This document shows positions 16,338 to 25,321 of a stretch of 64,000 nt of DNA, piece by piece. Made by a program: the position numbers and the translations under genes. A model generated the notes under the pieces. It ran no database searches and was not told the DNA's origin. It saw only the letters and a list, made by a program, of their open reading frames with translations. Position 1 is the stretch's first letter. The number at the start of each line of letters is the position of its first letter. Source of the stretch: Algiphilus sp965216485 (lineage in GTDB: Bacteria > Pseudomonadota > Gammaproteobacteria > Nevskiales > Nevskiaceae); contig NZ_OZ244162.1 in NCBI RefSeq assembly GCF_965216485.1, forward strand, positions 248,001-312,000, in the 5' to 3' direction.

Positions 16338-18503
16338 GTGGGCATGTATCTGATACCCGTAGCAATCAACAGGCCAATGCGCACCCACCTGGACTACCGC
16401 ATCGCGCGCGCGCAGGTGGACCAGATTCGCCGTGGCATGCGTGTCCGGGTGCCCCTGGGCCGTCGCGAAGTGCTGGGCATCGTGCTCGATCAAGCGCGCA
16501 CGGCGCAGGCGCAGGACCAGCACCGCTACAAGCCCGTATCCGCGGTGCTCGACGACGCACCGCTGCTCGGCAAGGAGTTGATGGACAGCCTGCAATGGTC
16601 AGCGGACTACTATCACCATCCCATTGGCGAGGTGATCGCCGCCGCCCTGCCGAGTGCCCTGCGGCAGGGCGCCCCGCGCCAGGAAGAGGCGCCGCAGTGG
16701 CTGTACCTGACCGATGAGGGCGCGGCCGTACCGGAGGACAAGCTGCGACGCGCGCCGGCCCAGGCGGCCTGTCTCGCCCAACTGCGCGGCACGCCCGCGC
16801 CGTGGTCGGATGTGGATCGACGCGCGGCCCGCGCGCTCATCGACAAGGGCCTATGTCGGCTGGGCCCGGCGCCGGAGATGGACCCAGCCGGTGCGGATAG
16901 CGGTCGCGCGATTACGCTGACATCCGAGCAACAGGCGGTCTGCGACGCCCTGCCGCATTCCGGTTTCTCGGTCAGCCTGCTGCAGGGCGTGACCGGCAGC
17001 GGCAAGACCGAAATCTATCTGGCCCAGGCCGCCGAAGATCTGCGCGCCGGCAAACAGGTGCTGCTGCTGGTGCCGGAAATCGGACTCACGCCGCAGTTGC
17101 TGGCGCGGGCGCGTGAACGGCTCGGGGGTCGGGTGATCAGCTACCACTCCGGCATGACCGATGCCGCGCGATTGGCCGCCTGGCGGCGCATCGACCGCGG
17201 CGAGGCATTGCTGGTGGTCGGCACCCGCTCCGCGGTCTGGCTGCCCTTCACGGCGCTGGGCCGCGTCTGGGTGGACGAGGAACACGACGCCTCCTTCAAG
17301 CAGCAGGATGGCTTTCGCTATTCCGCTCGCGATGTGGCCGTGGTGCGCGCCCGCGCCTTCGACGCCCCGGTCGGCCTTGGCAGTGCCACCCCGGCGCTGG
17401 AGACGCTGCACAACGCCCGCCAACAGCGCTACCGGCACTTCCGCCTGGATGCGCGTGCCCAGGATGCCCCCGGCGCCGATCTGCACGTGGTGGATGCGCG
17501 TGGGCAGCGCCTGCGCGGCGGCCTGACGCCGTCCCTCGCGCGCGCCATCCAGAGCCACGTCACCGAAGGTGGGCAGGTCCTGCTCTTCATCAACCGCCGC
17601 GGCTATGCGCCGGCATTGCTCTGTCGCGACTGCGGCTGGTCGGCCACCTGCAAGGCCTGCGACGCGCGCATGACCTGGCACAAGCAGCACCGCAGTCTGC
17701 TGTGCCATCACTGCGGCGCGCGCCAAGCGGTACCGGCGCAATGCCCGAGCTGCGGCGCCAGCGAGCTGCGCCCCGCCGGACATGGCACCGAGCGCATCGA
17801 AGAGGCCCTGCAGGCGATGCTGCCCCAGGCGCGCATCGCGCGCGCAGACTCGGATGTCATGCAGCGGGCCGGTGCCTGGCAGGAACTGCGCGCGCAGGTC
17901 CTGCGCGGCGACGTCGACATCCTGGTCGGCACACAGATGCTGGCCAAGGGCCACGATTTTCCGGGTATCAGTCTGGTCGGCATTGTCTCCGTGGACCAGG
18001 CGCTGTTCTCGGCCGACATCCGCGCCACCGAACGCATGGGCCAGCTGGTCACCCAGGTGGCCGGGCGCGCAGGACGCGGGCGCCGGGCCGGTACGGTGCT
18101 GCTGCAGACCCATGTTCCCGACCACCCGCTGCTCCGGCGCCTGCTGGATGAAGGCTATGACGCCTTTGCCGACGCCTTGCTCGAAGAGCGCACCACCAAT
18201 GCCCTGCCCCCGGCGGTTCCGCTGGCGCTGCTGCGCGCCGAGAGCGTCGATGCGACAGCGGCCATGGCCTTTCTCGAGGCGGCCGCGCAACTGCTGCGCG
18301 CCCAGGGTGCCGAGGCCATCGGCCCGCTGCCGGCGCCGATGATGCGGCGCGCCGGGCGCACCCGCGCCCAGCTCTGGGTCCAGAACCCAAGCCGTGCAGC
18401 GCTGCAGCAGGCGCTGGCCGCCAGCTGCACCGCCATCGAGCGTCTGCCCGAGGCGCGACGCGTGCGCTGGGGCGTGGATGTCGATCCCGCGGACACCCTG
18501 TGA
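16338..18503 (+). CDS. priA: Primosomal protein N', replication restart helicase
   Basis: A 721-residue PriA. The N-terminal DNA-binding region (LIPVAINRPMRTHLDYRI) is followed by the helicase core with Walker A GVTGSGKTEIY near residues 219-229 and a DEEH box in WVDEEHDASFKQ. A zinc-binding cysteine series comes next: CRDCGWSATCKACD, then CHHCGARQAVPAQCPSCG. Motif V/VI follows in GTQMLAKGHDFPG and TQVAGRAGRG. PriA reloads the replisome at stalled forks. The start is GTG at 16338 or ATG at 16344. The exact DnaA box just upstream is noted separately. Confidence 0.97.
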   Translation: MGMYLIPVAINRPMRTHLDYRIARAQVDQIRRGMRVRVPLGRREVLGIVLDQARTAQAQDQHRYKPVSAVLDDAPLLGKELMDSLQWSADYYHHPIGEVIAAALPSALRQGAPRQEEAPQWLYLTDEGAAVPEDKLRRAPAQAACLAQLRGTPAPWSDVDRRAARALIDKGLCRLGPAPEMDPAGADSGRAITLTSEQQAVCDALPHSGFSVSLLQGVTGSGKTEIYLAQAAEDLRAGKQVLLLVPEIGLTPQLLARARERLGGRVISYHSGMTDAARLAAWRRIDRGEALLVVGTRSAVWLPFTALGRVWVDEEHDASFKQQDGFRYSARDVAVVRARAFDAPVGLGSATPALETLHNARQQRYRHFRLDARAQDAPGADLHVVDARGQRLRGGLTPSLARAIQSHVTEGGQVLLFINRRGYAPALLCRDCGWSATCKACDARMTWHKQHRSLLCHHCGARQAVPAQCPSCGASELRPAGHGTERIEEALQAMLPQARIARADSDVMQRAGAWQELRAQVLRGDVDILVGTQMLAKGHDFPGISLVGIVSVDQALFSADIRATERMGQLVTQVAGRAGRGRRAGTVLLQTHVPDHPLLRRLLDEGYDAFADALLEERTTNALPPAVPLALLRAESVDATAAMAFLEAAAQLLRAQGAEAIGPLPAPMMRRAGRTRAQLWVQNPSRAALQQALAASCTAIERLPEARRVRWGVDVDPADTL

Positions 18504-18593
18504 CCGTCTGCCCGGCCGCCCGACACCGGCGCAAGGTTTACACTTGCGCGCCATCGCAGACCACCGACGCGCAACCGCGAGCCGCAGGCGATC

Positions 18594-20360
18594 ATGAAAG
18601 CTGACGTTCAAGCCCTCCTTCTCACTGCCTGCCGTAGCCTGTTCGAGGAAGCGGGCCAGCCCGACGCCGCACCGGAAACGGCGCATATCGAGAATACGCG
18701 CGACCCGGAGCACGGCGATCTGGCATCCAACCTCGCGATGACGCTGGCCAAGCCGCTGAAGAAGGCGCCACGCCAGATCGCGGAAGCCCTGGTAGCCCGA
18801 CTGCCGGAGCATCCGCACGTCGCCAAGGTGGAGATCGCCGGGCCTGGCTTCATCAATTTCTTCCTGTCGCCCAGCGCCTGGCAGGACACCGCGCGCGCCA
18901 TTCTCGCCACCGGCGCCGAGTGGGGTTTCGATCGCAGCGGGGCCAAGGGCCGCGTTCTGGTGGAGTTCGTTTCGGCTAATCCGACCGGGCCGATGCATGT
19001 CGGCCATGGTCGCAACGCCGCCTATGGCGATGCGCTGGCCCGCATGCTCGCTGCCGTCGGCTGGGCGGTCAGCCGCGAGTATTACGTCAATGACGCCGGT
19101 CGCCAGGTGGACGTGCTCACCCTCAGTGCTTGGCTCCGTTATCTGGAAGCCTGCGGCGAACCGGTGCAACTGCCGGCGCGCGGCTACCCCGGCGACTATC
19201 TGGTGGCCACCGGCGCAGCACTGCACGCGGCGCAGGGCGACACCTATCGGGTGGCGGGCAGCAAGGTGTTTGACGGCCTGCCCGAGGAACCCACGGAAGG
19301 CGAGAAGGAAGCACTCAAGCGCGGCCAGGAGCAGTATCTGGACGCCCTGATCGCCCGCGCGCGCGCGCTGCTCGGCGACGCGCATTACGCCGCCGTGCGC
19401 GACTTTGCACTGGAAGCACAGCTGGGCACCATCCGCGACACGCTGGCGCGCTTCGGCGTAGCCTTTGACGCCTACGCCTCGGAGCGCGCGGTGGTCGCCT
19501 CCGGCGCCCCCAGCCGTGCGCTCGCGCGGCTGCGCGAGCAGGGCCACGTCTACGAGCAGGATGGCGCGGTCTGGCTGCGCACCTCCGCCCTCGGCGACGA
19601 GAAGGACCGGGTGCTGTACAAATCCGATGGCGCCGCCACCTACTTCGCCAACGATCTCGCCTATCACGAGGACAAGGTCGAGCGCGGCTTCGACACCCTG
19701 ATCGACGTCTGGGGCGCGGACCACCACGGCTATATCGGACGCGTACGCGCGGCCATCCAGGCGTTGACCGGACGCACCGACGCGCTGGAGGTCACGCTGA
19801 TCCAGTTCGTGTCCCTGTCCTCCGGGCGCATGGGCAAACGCAGCGGCAATTTCGTGACCCTTGCCGACCTGATCGAAGAGGTGGGCACTGATGCCACACG
19901 CTTTTTCTACCTGTCGCGTTCGCAGGACCAGCATCTCGAATTCGATCTCGAGCTGGCCAAGCGCCAGTCCAATGACAACCCCGTCTACTACGTGCAGTAC
20001 GCCCATGCGCGCATCTGCTCGGTCTTCGCGCAGGCCCAGTCCCAGGGCATCAGCGTGCCCGCCCAGGTCAGCCTTGAGGCGCTGGCGCCGCTCACCACTC
20101 CGCACGAAATCGATCTGCTCAAGCAGCTGACCCGCTTCCCGGAACTGCTGCAGACCGCCGCCGACCAGCGCGCGCCGCACATGATCAGCTTTTATCTACG
20201 CGATCTCGCGGACGCCCTGCACAGCTACTACAACGCCCACAAGGTGCTCATCGACGACTGCGCGACCCGCGACGCCCGCCTCGCCCTGCTCGCCGCGACG
20301 CGGTCGGTGCTGGCCGCCGGATTGCAGTTACTCGGCGTGAGCGCACCGGAGTCGATGTAG
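18594..20360 (+). CDS. argS: Arginyl-tRNA synthetase
   Basis: A 588-residue class Ia synthetase charging tRNA-Arg. The HIGH-type motif appears as PTGPMHVGHGRNA at about residues 127-139, and the KMSKS-type loop as GRMGKRSGN. The Add-1 domain at the N-terminus and the DALR anticodon-binding helices at the C-terminus (HMISFYLRDLADALHSYYN) are recognisable. The protein ends at Met, as ArgS proteins commonly do. It is followed 2 nt later by the SPOR gene, the gene order known from Pseudomonas. Confidence 0.97.
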   Translation: MKADVQALLLTACRSLFEEAGQPDAAPETAHIENTRDPEHGDLASNLAMTLAKPLKKAPRQIAEALVARLPEHPHVAKVEIAGPGFINFFLSPSAWQDTARAILATGAEWGFDRSGAKGRVLVEFVSANPTGPMHVGHGRNAAYGDALARMLAAVGWAVSREYYVNDAGRQVDVLTLSAWLRYLEACGEPVQLPARGYPGDYLVATGAALHAAQGDTYRVAGSKVFDGLPEEPTEGEKEALKRGQEQYLDALIARARALLGDAHYAAVRDFALEAQLGTIRDTLARFGVAFDAYASERAVVASGAPSRALARLREQGHVYEQDGAVWLRTSALGDEKDRVLYKSDGAATYFANDLAYHEDKVERGFDTLIDVWGADHHGYIGRVRAAIQALTGRTDALEVTLIQFVSLSSGRMGKRSGNFVTLADLIEEVGTDATRFFYLSRSQDQHLEFDLELAKRQSNDNPVYYVQYAHARICSVFAQAQSQGISVPAQVSLEALAPLTTPHEIDLLKQLTRFPELLQTAADQRAPHMISFYLRDLADALHSYYNAHKVLIDDCATRDARLALLAATRSVLAAGLQLLGVSAPESM

Positions 20361-20362
20361 CC

Positions 20363-21019
20363 ATGGCGCGGGATTACGCCGCAAAGAAGCGAAGCCAGAA
20401 ACGACGCAGCGGTACCGCCGCCAAGCGCCACACCGCACCCCCACGCGGCACGCCCGGATGGGTGTGGATGCTGCTGGGCATCGCCATCGGTATCTGCGTT
20501 GCGGTGGCGGTATGGGTCATGCGCCCCGCGGAGCGCAACGCACGCACGCAGGCCATCGCGCCCGCCGAGCGTGCGCCAGAGGACGCGAGCGACCGCACCA
20601 GCGGCGGCGTCAAGCTGCCGCCCAAGGAAGAGGCGCGCTTCTCCTTCTACGACATGCTGCCCAGCTACGAGGTCGTGATTCCGCGCGAGGAAATCGAGGG
20701 CAGCCGCGACGACGCGCGCAAGGCGAAACCGGACCCGCGCGAGGCCAGTCCGCAGAACACGCCGGCGCTGGCCGAAGAGGGCGATTACATCATCCAGGTC
20801 GGTTCCTACCGCAGCCGCGACGATGCCGAGAGCCAGCGCGCGCAACTGGCGCTGATCGGCCTGGAAGGCCGCGTCGAGACTGTGACCATCAACGACAACC
20901 AGACCTGGTATCGCGTCCGGGTAGGGCCCATCGCCGACGCACCACGCGTGCACAGCGTGATGATGCGTATGGAAGAGCACGGCATGGATGACGTGCTGGT
21001 GATGCGGGTCCGCAACTAG
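20363..21019 (+). CDS. SPOR-domain cell division protein, FtsN-like
   Basis: A 218-residue bitopic membrane protein. A basic cytoplasmic N-terminus (MARDYAAKKRSQKRRSG) is followed by a membrane helix at about residues 33-54 (GWVWMLLGIAIGICVAVAVW). A periplasmic linker comes next, then a C-terminal SPOR domain from about residue 142 (YIIQVGSYRSRDDAESQRAQ to VLVMRV). SPOR domains bind denuded glycan at the division septum. Location directly after argS is the place of ftsN in Pseudomonas; there hslV and hslU come next, but here an acyl-CoA ligase follows. It is likely the FtsN activator of septal synthesis, although other SPOR proteins share this layout. Confidence 0.88.
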   Translation: MARDYAAKKRSQKRRSGTAAKRHTAPPRGTPGWVWMLLGIAIGICVAVAVWVMRPAERNARTQAIAPAERAPEDASDRTSGGVKLPPKEEARFSFYDMLPSYEVVIPREEIEGSRDDARKAKPDPREASPQNTPALAEEGDYIIQVGSYRSRDDAESQRAQLALIGLEGRVETVTINDNQTWYRVRVGPIADAPRVHSVMMRMEEHGMDDVLVMRVRN

Positions 21020-21056
21020 GGCCTGTTCACACGCAGTGGATCGCGGCGCGCGAGTC

Positions 21057-21139
21057 CGTATGCGTGCAGCGCAAGGAGTCAGGAGCGCGATGTACTTGAC
21101 GACCATGCGCGGCGAGCGACGCGGCGGTGCGCGCATACG
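21057..21139. repeat. Interrupted inverted repeat, possible dispersed element
   Basis: CGTATGCGTGCA (21057-21068) and TGCGCGCATACG (21128-21139) are reverse complements except for one position (a G-U pair in RNA), 59 bp apart. They lie in the 260-bp gap between the ftsN-like and acyl-CoA ligase genes. The gap codes for nothing I can recognise. The element could be an intergenic repeat or a transcript structure. Confidence 0.35.
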
Positions 21140-21279
21140 AGCCCTCAGCCATCGCCCCGTCCTTTGACAGGGGACTGACGGCCAGCGCTGACCGATGATT
21201 TAGGCGTTTTCACATTGCGCTATCCTTCGGCGCGCTGCATCAGAAAAAACGCACACCCCGCGCCCCAAGAGGAGACCCC

Positions 21280-22914
21280 ATGAGCACGCTTTACGGCCAG
21301 ATGATGGACATCCCGCTGTTGATCTCGAGCCTGCTTCGGCACGCCGAGAACAATCACAGCGACACGGAGATCGTGACCCGTCGCATCGAAGGCGATATCC
21401 ACCGCTACACCTATGGCGACGCCGCCCAGCGCATCCGCAAGCTAGCCAATGCGCTCGAAGGCAGCGGCATCAAGCAGGGCGATCGCACCGCGACCCTTGC
21501 CTGGAACACCTACCGCCATTTCGAGCTGTATTACGCAGTTTCGGGCATGGGCGCGGTGCTGCACACCATCAACCCGCGCCTACACCCCGAGCAGGTGGCA
21601 TGGATCGTCAACCACGCGGAAGACCGGATCCTGTTCTTCGATGCCACCTTCGCGCCCATCGTCGACGCCATCGCTGAGCACTGCCCGACCATTGAGCATT
21701 GGGTGGCGCTATGCGACGCCGACAAGATGCCCGAGCTGAAGAAGGTCAAGGCGATCAGCTACGAGGACTACATCCGCGACCACGCCGACCAGTACGAGTG
21801 GCCGGAGCTGGATGAGAATGCCGCGGCCGCTCTGTGCTACACCTCCGGCACCACGGGCAACCCCAAGGGCGTGCTCTATTCGCACCGCGCCCTGGTGCTA
21901 CACACCTACGGCGCCTGCCTGCCCGATGCCTTCGCGGTCGACGCCACCGACATCGTGCTGCCGGTGGTCCCGATGTTCCACGTCAACGCCTGGAGCCTGC
22001 CCTACGTTGGCGCGCTGGCCGGCGTGAAGCTGGTCTTCCCCGGTGCCAAGCTGGACGGGGAAAGCCTCTACGAATTGTTCGAAGGCGAAAAGGTCACCAT
22101 CAGCGCCGGTGTGCCGACCGTGTGGCTGCTGGTGCTGCAGTTCCTGCAGCAGAACAACAAGAAGCTGTCGACGCTCAAGCGCATGACCGTGGGCGGTTCC
22201 GCCTGCCCGCCCGCGCTGATGAAGACCTTCAAGCAGGACTACGGCGTCCAGCTCGAACATGCCTGGGGCATGACCGAAATGTCGCCGCTGGGTACCTACA
22301 ACCACCCCAAGGCCAAGCATCTGGGCCTGTCGGAAGACGAACGCTTCAACGTCGCGCTGTCACAGGGCCGTGCCGTCTTCGGCGTCGAGATGAAGATCGT
22401 CGACGACCAGGGCAACCGCCAGCCGCAGGACGGCAAGTCGACGGGTGACCTCCACGTCCGCGGCCCGTGGGTGGTGAAGCAATACTTCAAGAAGGACGAG
22501 TCCCCGCTGGTCGAGGGCTGGTTCCCGACCGGCGACGTCGGGCACATCGACCCGGACGGCTATCTGACCATCACCGACCGCACCAAGGACGTCATCAAGT
22601 CGGGCGGCGAATGGATCGGTTCCATCGACCTCGAGAACATCGCCATGTCGCATCCGGCGGTGGCGATGGCGGCCTGCATTGCCGCCAAGCATGAGAAGTG
22701 GGATGAGCGACCGTTGCTGATCGTGCAGCTCAAGGAAGGCCAGTCGCCGTCCAAGGACGAGATCCTGGCGCACTTCGAGGGCAAGATCGCCAAGTGGTGG
22801 ACGCCGGACGACGTGCTCTTCGTCGATGGACTGCCGCTGGGTGCCACCGGCAAGGTGCAGAAGAACAAGCTGCGCGACGAGTACGGCGACCACCTCATGA
22901 AGAAGGCCGGCTAG
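21280..22914 (+). CDS. Fatty acyl-CoA ligase, AlkK-type
   Basis: A 544-residue AMP-forming acyl-CoA synthetase. The P-loop signature YTSGTTGNPKGVLYSHR lies at about residues 187-203. The motifs WGMTEMSPLGTYN and TGDVGHIDPDGYLTITDRTKDVIKSGGEW follow. The catalytic Lys is in GATGKVQKNKLR near the C-terminus. It activates medium- or long-chain fatty acids with ATP and CoA. The sequence is closest in style to AlkK/LcfB-type ligases rather than E. coli FadD, which is inference from motif wording. GAGGAGACC just upstream of the ATG is a good ribosome site. Confidence 0.92.
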   Translation: MSTLYGQMMDIPLLISSLLRHAENNHSDTEIVTRRIEGDIHRYTYGDAAQRIRKLANALEGSGIKQGDRTATLAWNTYRHFELYYAVSGMGAVLHTINPRLHPEQVAWIVNHAEDRILFFDATFAPIVDAIAEHCPTIEHWVALCDADKMPELKKVKAISYEDYIRDHADQYEWPELDENAAAALCYTSGTTGNPKGVLYSHRALVLHTYGACLPDAFAVDATDIVLPVVPMFHVNAWSLPYVGALAGVKLVFPGAKLDGESLYELFEGEKVTISAGVPTVWLLVLQFLQQNNKKLSTLKRMTVGGSACPPALMKTFKQDYGVQLEHAWGMTEMSPLGTYNHPKAKHLGLSEDERFNVALSQGRAVFGVEMKIVDDQGNRQPQDGKSTGDLHVRGPWVVKQYFKKDESPLVEGWFPTGDVGHIDPDGYLTITDRTKDVIKSGGEWIGSIDLENIAMSHPAVAMAACIAAKHEKWDERPLLIVQLKEGQSPSKDEILAHFEGKIAKWWTPDDVLFVDGLPLGATGKVQKNKLRDEYGDHLMKKAG

Positions 22915-22924
22915 GCAGACACGC

Positions 22925-22948
22925 CTGCCCGGCGTCACGGCCGGGCAG
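22925..22948. terminator. Hairpin after acyl-CoA ligase gene
   Basis: CTGCCCGG and CCGGGCAG form a perfect 8-bp stem around an 8-nt loop, 10 nt after the stop codon. No T-run follows, so termination would be weak. Confidence 0.4.
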
Positions 22949-22992
22949 CGGATGGCAGACTGCGGCAGCCCCCTTTCGCGACGTGATCCACC

Positions 22993-24786
22993 ATGGATGT
23001 CCGAAGCTGCCTGTCTTCCTCTCCGCTGCTCGGCCAACTGCCTGCGGTTGCCCTTGATGCGCTGACCGCCGAGGCGGTCACCGTCAGCCTGCGCGGCGGC
23101 GATACGCTGTTCGAAGCGGGCGATCCGACCGACGCGGTCTACCTGGTGGCTGTCGGCCGACTGCGTATCGCACTGCCCCACGCACCGGTGGATATTGCCG
23201 CCGGTGACCTTGTGGGCGAAGTCGGCGCATTGACCGACGAGGCCCGCACCGCAACTGCATCGGCGCTGCGCGACACCCTGCTGCTCAAGATCGACGCCGA
23301 GGCGTTCCGGCGCGTGCTGTCGCGCCACGAGGATGCGCAACGCGCGCTGCTACGCATGGTGGTGGCGCGACTGCGCGGTGCGCACAGCGGGCGCAGCCCT
23401 CAACAGCGCAGCGCCCATGCGGTCACCGTACTCCCGCTGACCGAAGATGCCGACTACGCCGGGGTCGCGCGTGCACTGGCGCAATCCCTCGCTGCCGAAC
23501 TGCGCGGTCATGTGCCGCTGCTCGACCGTCAGGCGGTGGACCGCGACCTTGGCCCTGGCGCCGCCCAGACCCGCTTCGATGCGGGTGCGGCGAATGCGCG
23601 GCTGGTGTCCTGGCTGCAGGCGCTGGAGGGCGACACGGCCCATCTGGTGGCGGCCGCGGACGGTGTGCCGGAACCGTGGACCCTGCGCGTGGCGCGCCAG
23701 GCGGACCGCATCCTGCTGGTGGCCGGCGACGGCCCCCTGCACACCGACACCCTGCAGGCGCTGGAGACTGCCGCCACACCGGCCCCGCGTGAACTGGTGC
23801 TGTGCGGTGCCAAGGCCCGTGCCGCCGAATTGATGGCGCGCAGCGGGGCAGGCTTTCTGCACCACTGTGACCCGAAACAGCCCCAGACATTGCGCCGCCT
23901 GGCGCGTCAGGTGGCGGGCAAGGCGACCGGCCTCGTGCTGGGCGGCGGCGGCGCGCGCGGCTTCGCGCATATCGGTCTGCTGCGCGCCCTGGAAGAGGCA
24001 AAGCTGGACATCGACATGATCGGCGGCACCAGCATGGGCGCCTTCATCGCCGCACTGCATGCCCAGGGCGCCAGCCCGCAGGCGATGCGCGACATCTGCG
24101 ATGACGTCTTCGTGCAAAACAACCATCTCAACGATTGGGTGATTCCGCGCGTCTCCCTGATCCGTGGCCGCAAGTTCCTCAACAAGCTGCGCAGCGTCCT
24201 CGGCGAAGGGCTGATCGAGGACCTCCCCATCCCCTTCTACTGTGTTTCCACCAATCTCACGCGCGGTCAACCGCAGGTTCACCGCGAAGGCAAGCTGGCG
24301 AGCTGGGTCGGCACCAGCATGTGCGTACCCGGCATTGCCCCGCCCGTGGTCTACCAGGGCGAGCTGCTGGCCGATGGTGCCGTGGTCAACAGCGTGCCGG
24401 TGGATACCATGCATCACATGGATCGCGGCCCGGTGATTGCCTGCGATGTCGGCGCTCCCGGCGAGCTGTCGCTGCCCGGCATCAAGGGACCCGCACCGGA
24501 AGCGCTGCTGAAGGCACGGCGCAGCAAGCGCCCGCAGCTGTCGGACATCCTGATGCGCATGACCACCATGACCAGCGACCTGCGACTGGAAGAGAACGCG
24601 CGTCACGCCGACCTCTTCCTGCGCATGCCGGTGGATACGGTCAACATGTTCAGTTGGGATGCGCTGGACGAGACCATCGAGGCCGGCTACGCCCATGCCT
24701 GCAAGGTGCTGGAGGCGGCGGCAAACGACTGGCCAGGCGAAGAGGGGCCACCGAGTTTTCAACCGCCTGCGAGCTGGACGCGATAG
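22993..24786 (+). CDS. Cyclic-nucleotide-binding-domain patatin-like phospholipase
   Basis: A 597-residue two-domain protein. Residues 10-125 form a cyclic-nucleotide-binding fold (LRGGDTLFEAGDPTDAVYLV, then GDLVGEVGALTDEARTATAS). A linker domain follows. The patatin hydrolase domain starts near residue 310 with the oxyanion loop LGGGGARGFAHIG, the nucleophile elbow GTSMG, and the catalytic Asp in DGAVVNSVPVD. The layout resembles neuropathy-target-esterase/RssA proteins. No membrane helix is seen, so it is probably a cytosolic or membrane-peripheral lipase whose activity or location depends on a nucleotide ligand. It follows the acyl-CoA ligase, which could reuse released fatty acids. Confidence 0.92.
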   Translation: MDVRSCLSSSPLLGQLPAVALDALTAEAVTVSLRGGDTLFEAGDPTDAVYLVAVGRLRIALPHAPVDIAAGDLVGEVGALTDEARTATASALRDTLLLKIDAEAFRRVLSRHEDAQRALLRMVVARLRGAHSGRSPQQRSAHAVTVLPLTEDADYAGVARALAQSLAAELRGHVPLLDRQAVDRDLGPGAAQTRFDAGAANARLVSWLQALEGDTAHLVAAADGVPEPWTLRVARQADRILLVAGDGPLHTDTLQALETAATPAPRELVLCGAKARAAELMARSGAGFLHHCDPKQPQTLRRLARQVAGKATGLVLGGGGARGFAHIGLLRALEEAKLDIDMIGGTSMGAFIAALHAQGASPQAMRDICDDVFVQNNHLNDWVIPRVSLIRGRKFLNKLRSVLGEGLIEDLPIPFYCVSTNLTRGQPQVHREGKLASWVGTSMCVPGIAPPVVYQGELLADGAVVNSVPVDTMHHMDRGPVIACDVGAPGELSLPGIKGPAPEALLKARRSKRPQLSDILMRMTTMTSDLRLEENARHADLFLRMPVDTVNMFSWDALDETIEAGYAHACKVLEAAANDWPGEEGPPSFQPPASWTR

Positions 24787-24877
24787 CAGGCGTCCATGCA
24801 TGCACTTGCCGAGCACCGCGCGGCCGGCTATAAAGCGCGGGCCGCGCATCTGCCGGCCTGCCCCTTCCTTGCCATCG

Positions 24878-25294
24878 ATGAGCGCTTCCCACCCGTGCCT
24901 GCGTTGCGGCGCCTGCTGCGCGCACTTCCGTGCCTCCTTCTACTGGGCCGAAGCCGACGACGCCACGCCGGATGGCGTACCGGTTGCCATGACGCGCAAG
25001 CTGACGCCGCATCTCCGCGTGATGCGCGGGACCGAAGGGACAACACCGCGTTGCGTTGCGTTGATGGGCACCATCGGTGAGGCCGTGCGCTGCACCATCC
25101 ATCCACGTCGCTCGACGGTATGCCGCGACTTTCCGCCCTCCTACGAGGATGGCGTTGGGGATCACAATCCACGCTGCGACGCCGCGCGCGCCGTCTGGGG
25201 TTTGCCGCCGCTCACCCCGGAAGACTGGGATGCCCCTGCCCCGACTGGCGCCCCGGAAGTACCGCCGCTGCCGCAGGTGGCTCAGGCATCATGA
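24878..25294 (+). CDS. YkgJ-family cysteine-cluster protein
   Basis: A 138-residue protein from the start MSASHPCLRCGACCAHFRAS. The cysteine cluster CLRCGACC and the later Cys residues in RCVAL, VRCTIHPRRSTVCRDFP and RCDAARA match the YkgJ (CxxCxxCC) zinc- or iron-binding family, whose function is not settled. The C-terminus is proline-rich. A GCATCATG near the end of the frame places its stop 28 nt before the LysR gene, so the two could share a transcript. Confidence 0.85.
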   Translation: MSASHPCLRCGACCAHFRASFYWAEADDATPDGVPVAMTRKLTPHLRVMRGTEGTTPRCVALMGTIGEAVRCTIHPRRSTVCRDFPPSYEDGVGDHNPRCDAARAVWGLPPLTPEDWDAPAPTGAPEVPPLPQVAQAS

Positions 25295-25321
25295 GCCTCG
25301 TCCTGTTGCCGGTAGGTGTGC

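Noticed and set aside
16851..20180. A 1109-codon open frame on the minus strand across priA and argS
   Set aside because: It is antisense to two clearly conserved genes, and its product is a low-complexity string rich in Arg, Gly, Gln and His without motifs. Such long frames are an effect of high third-position GC.
23350..24849. A 499-codon minus-strand frame over the patatin gene
   Set aside because: It is a mirror of the real gene's codon pattern with no recognisable motif.
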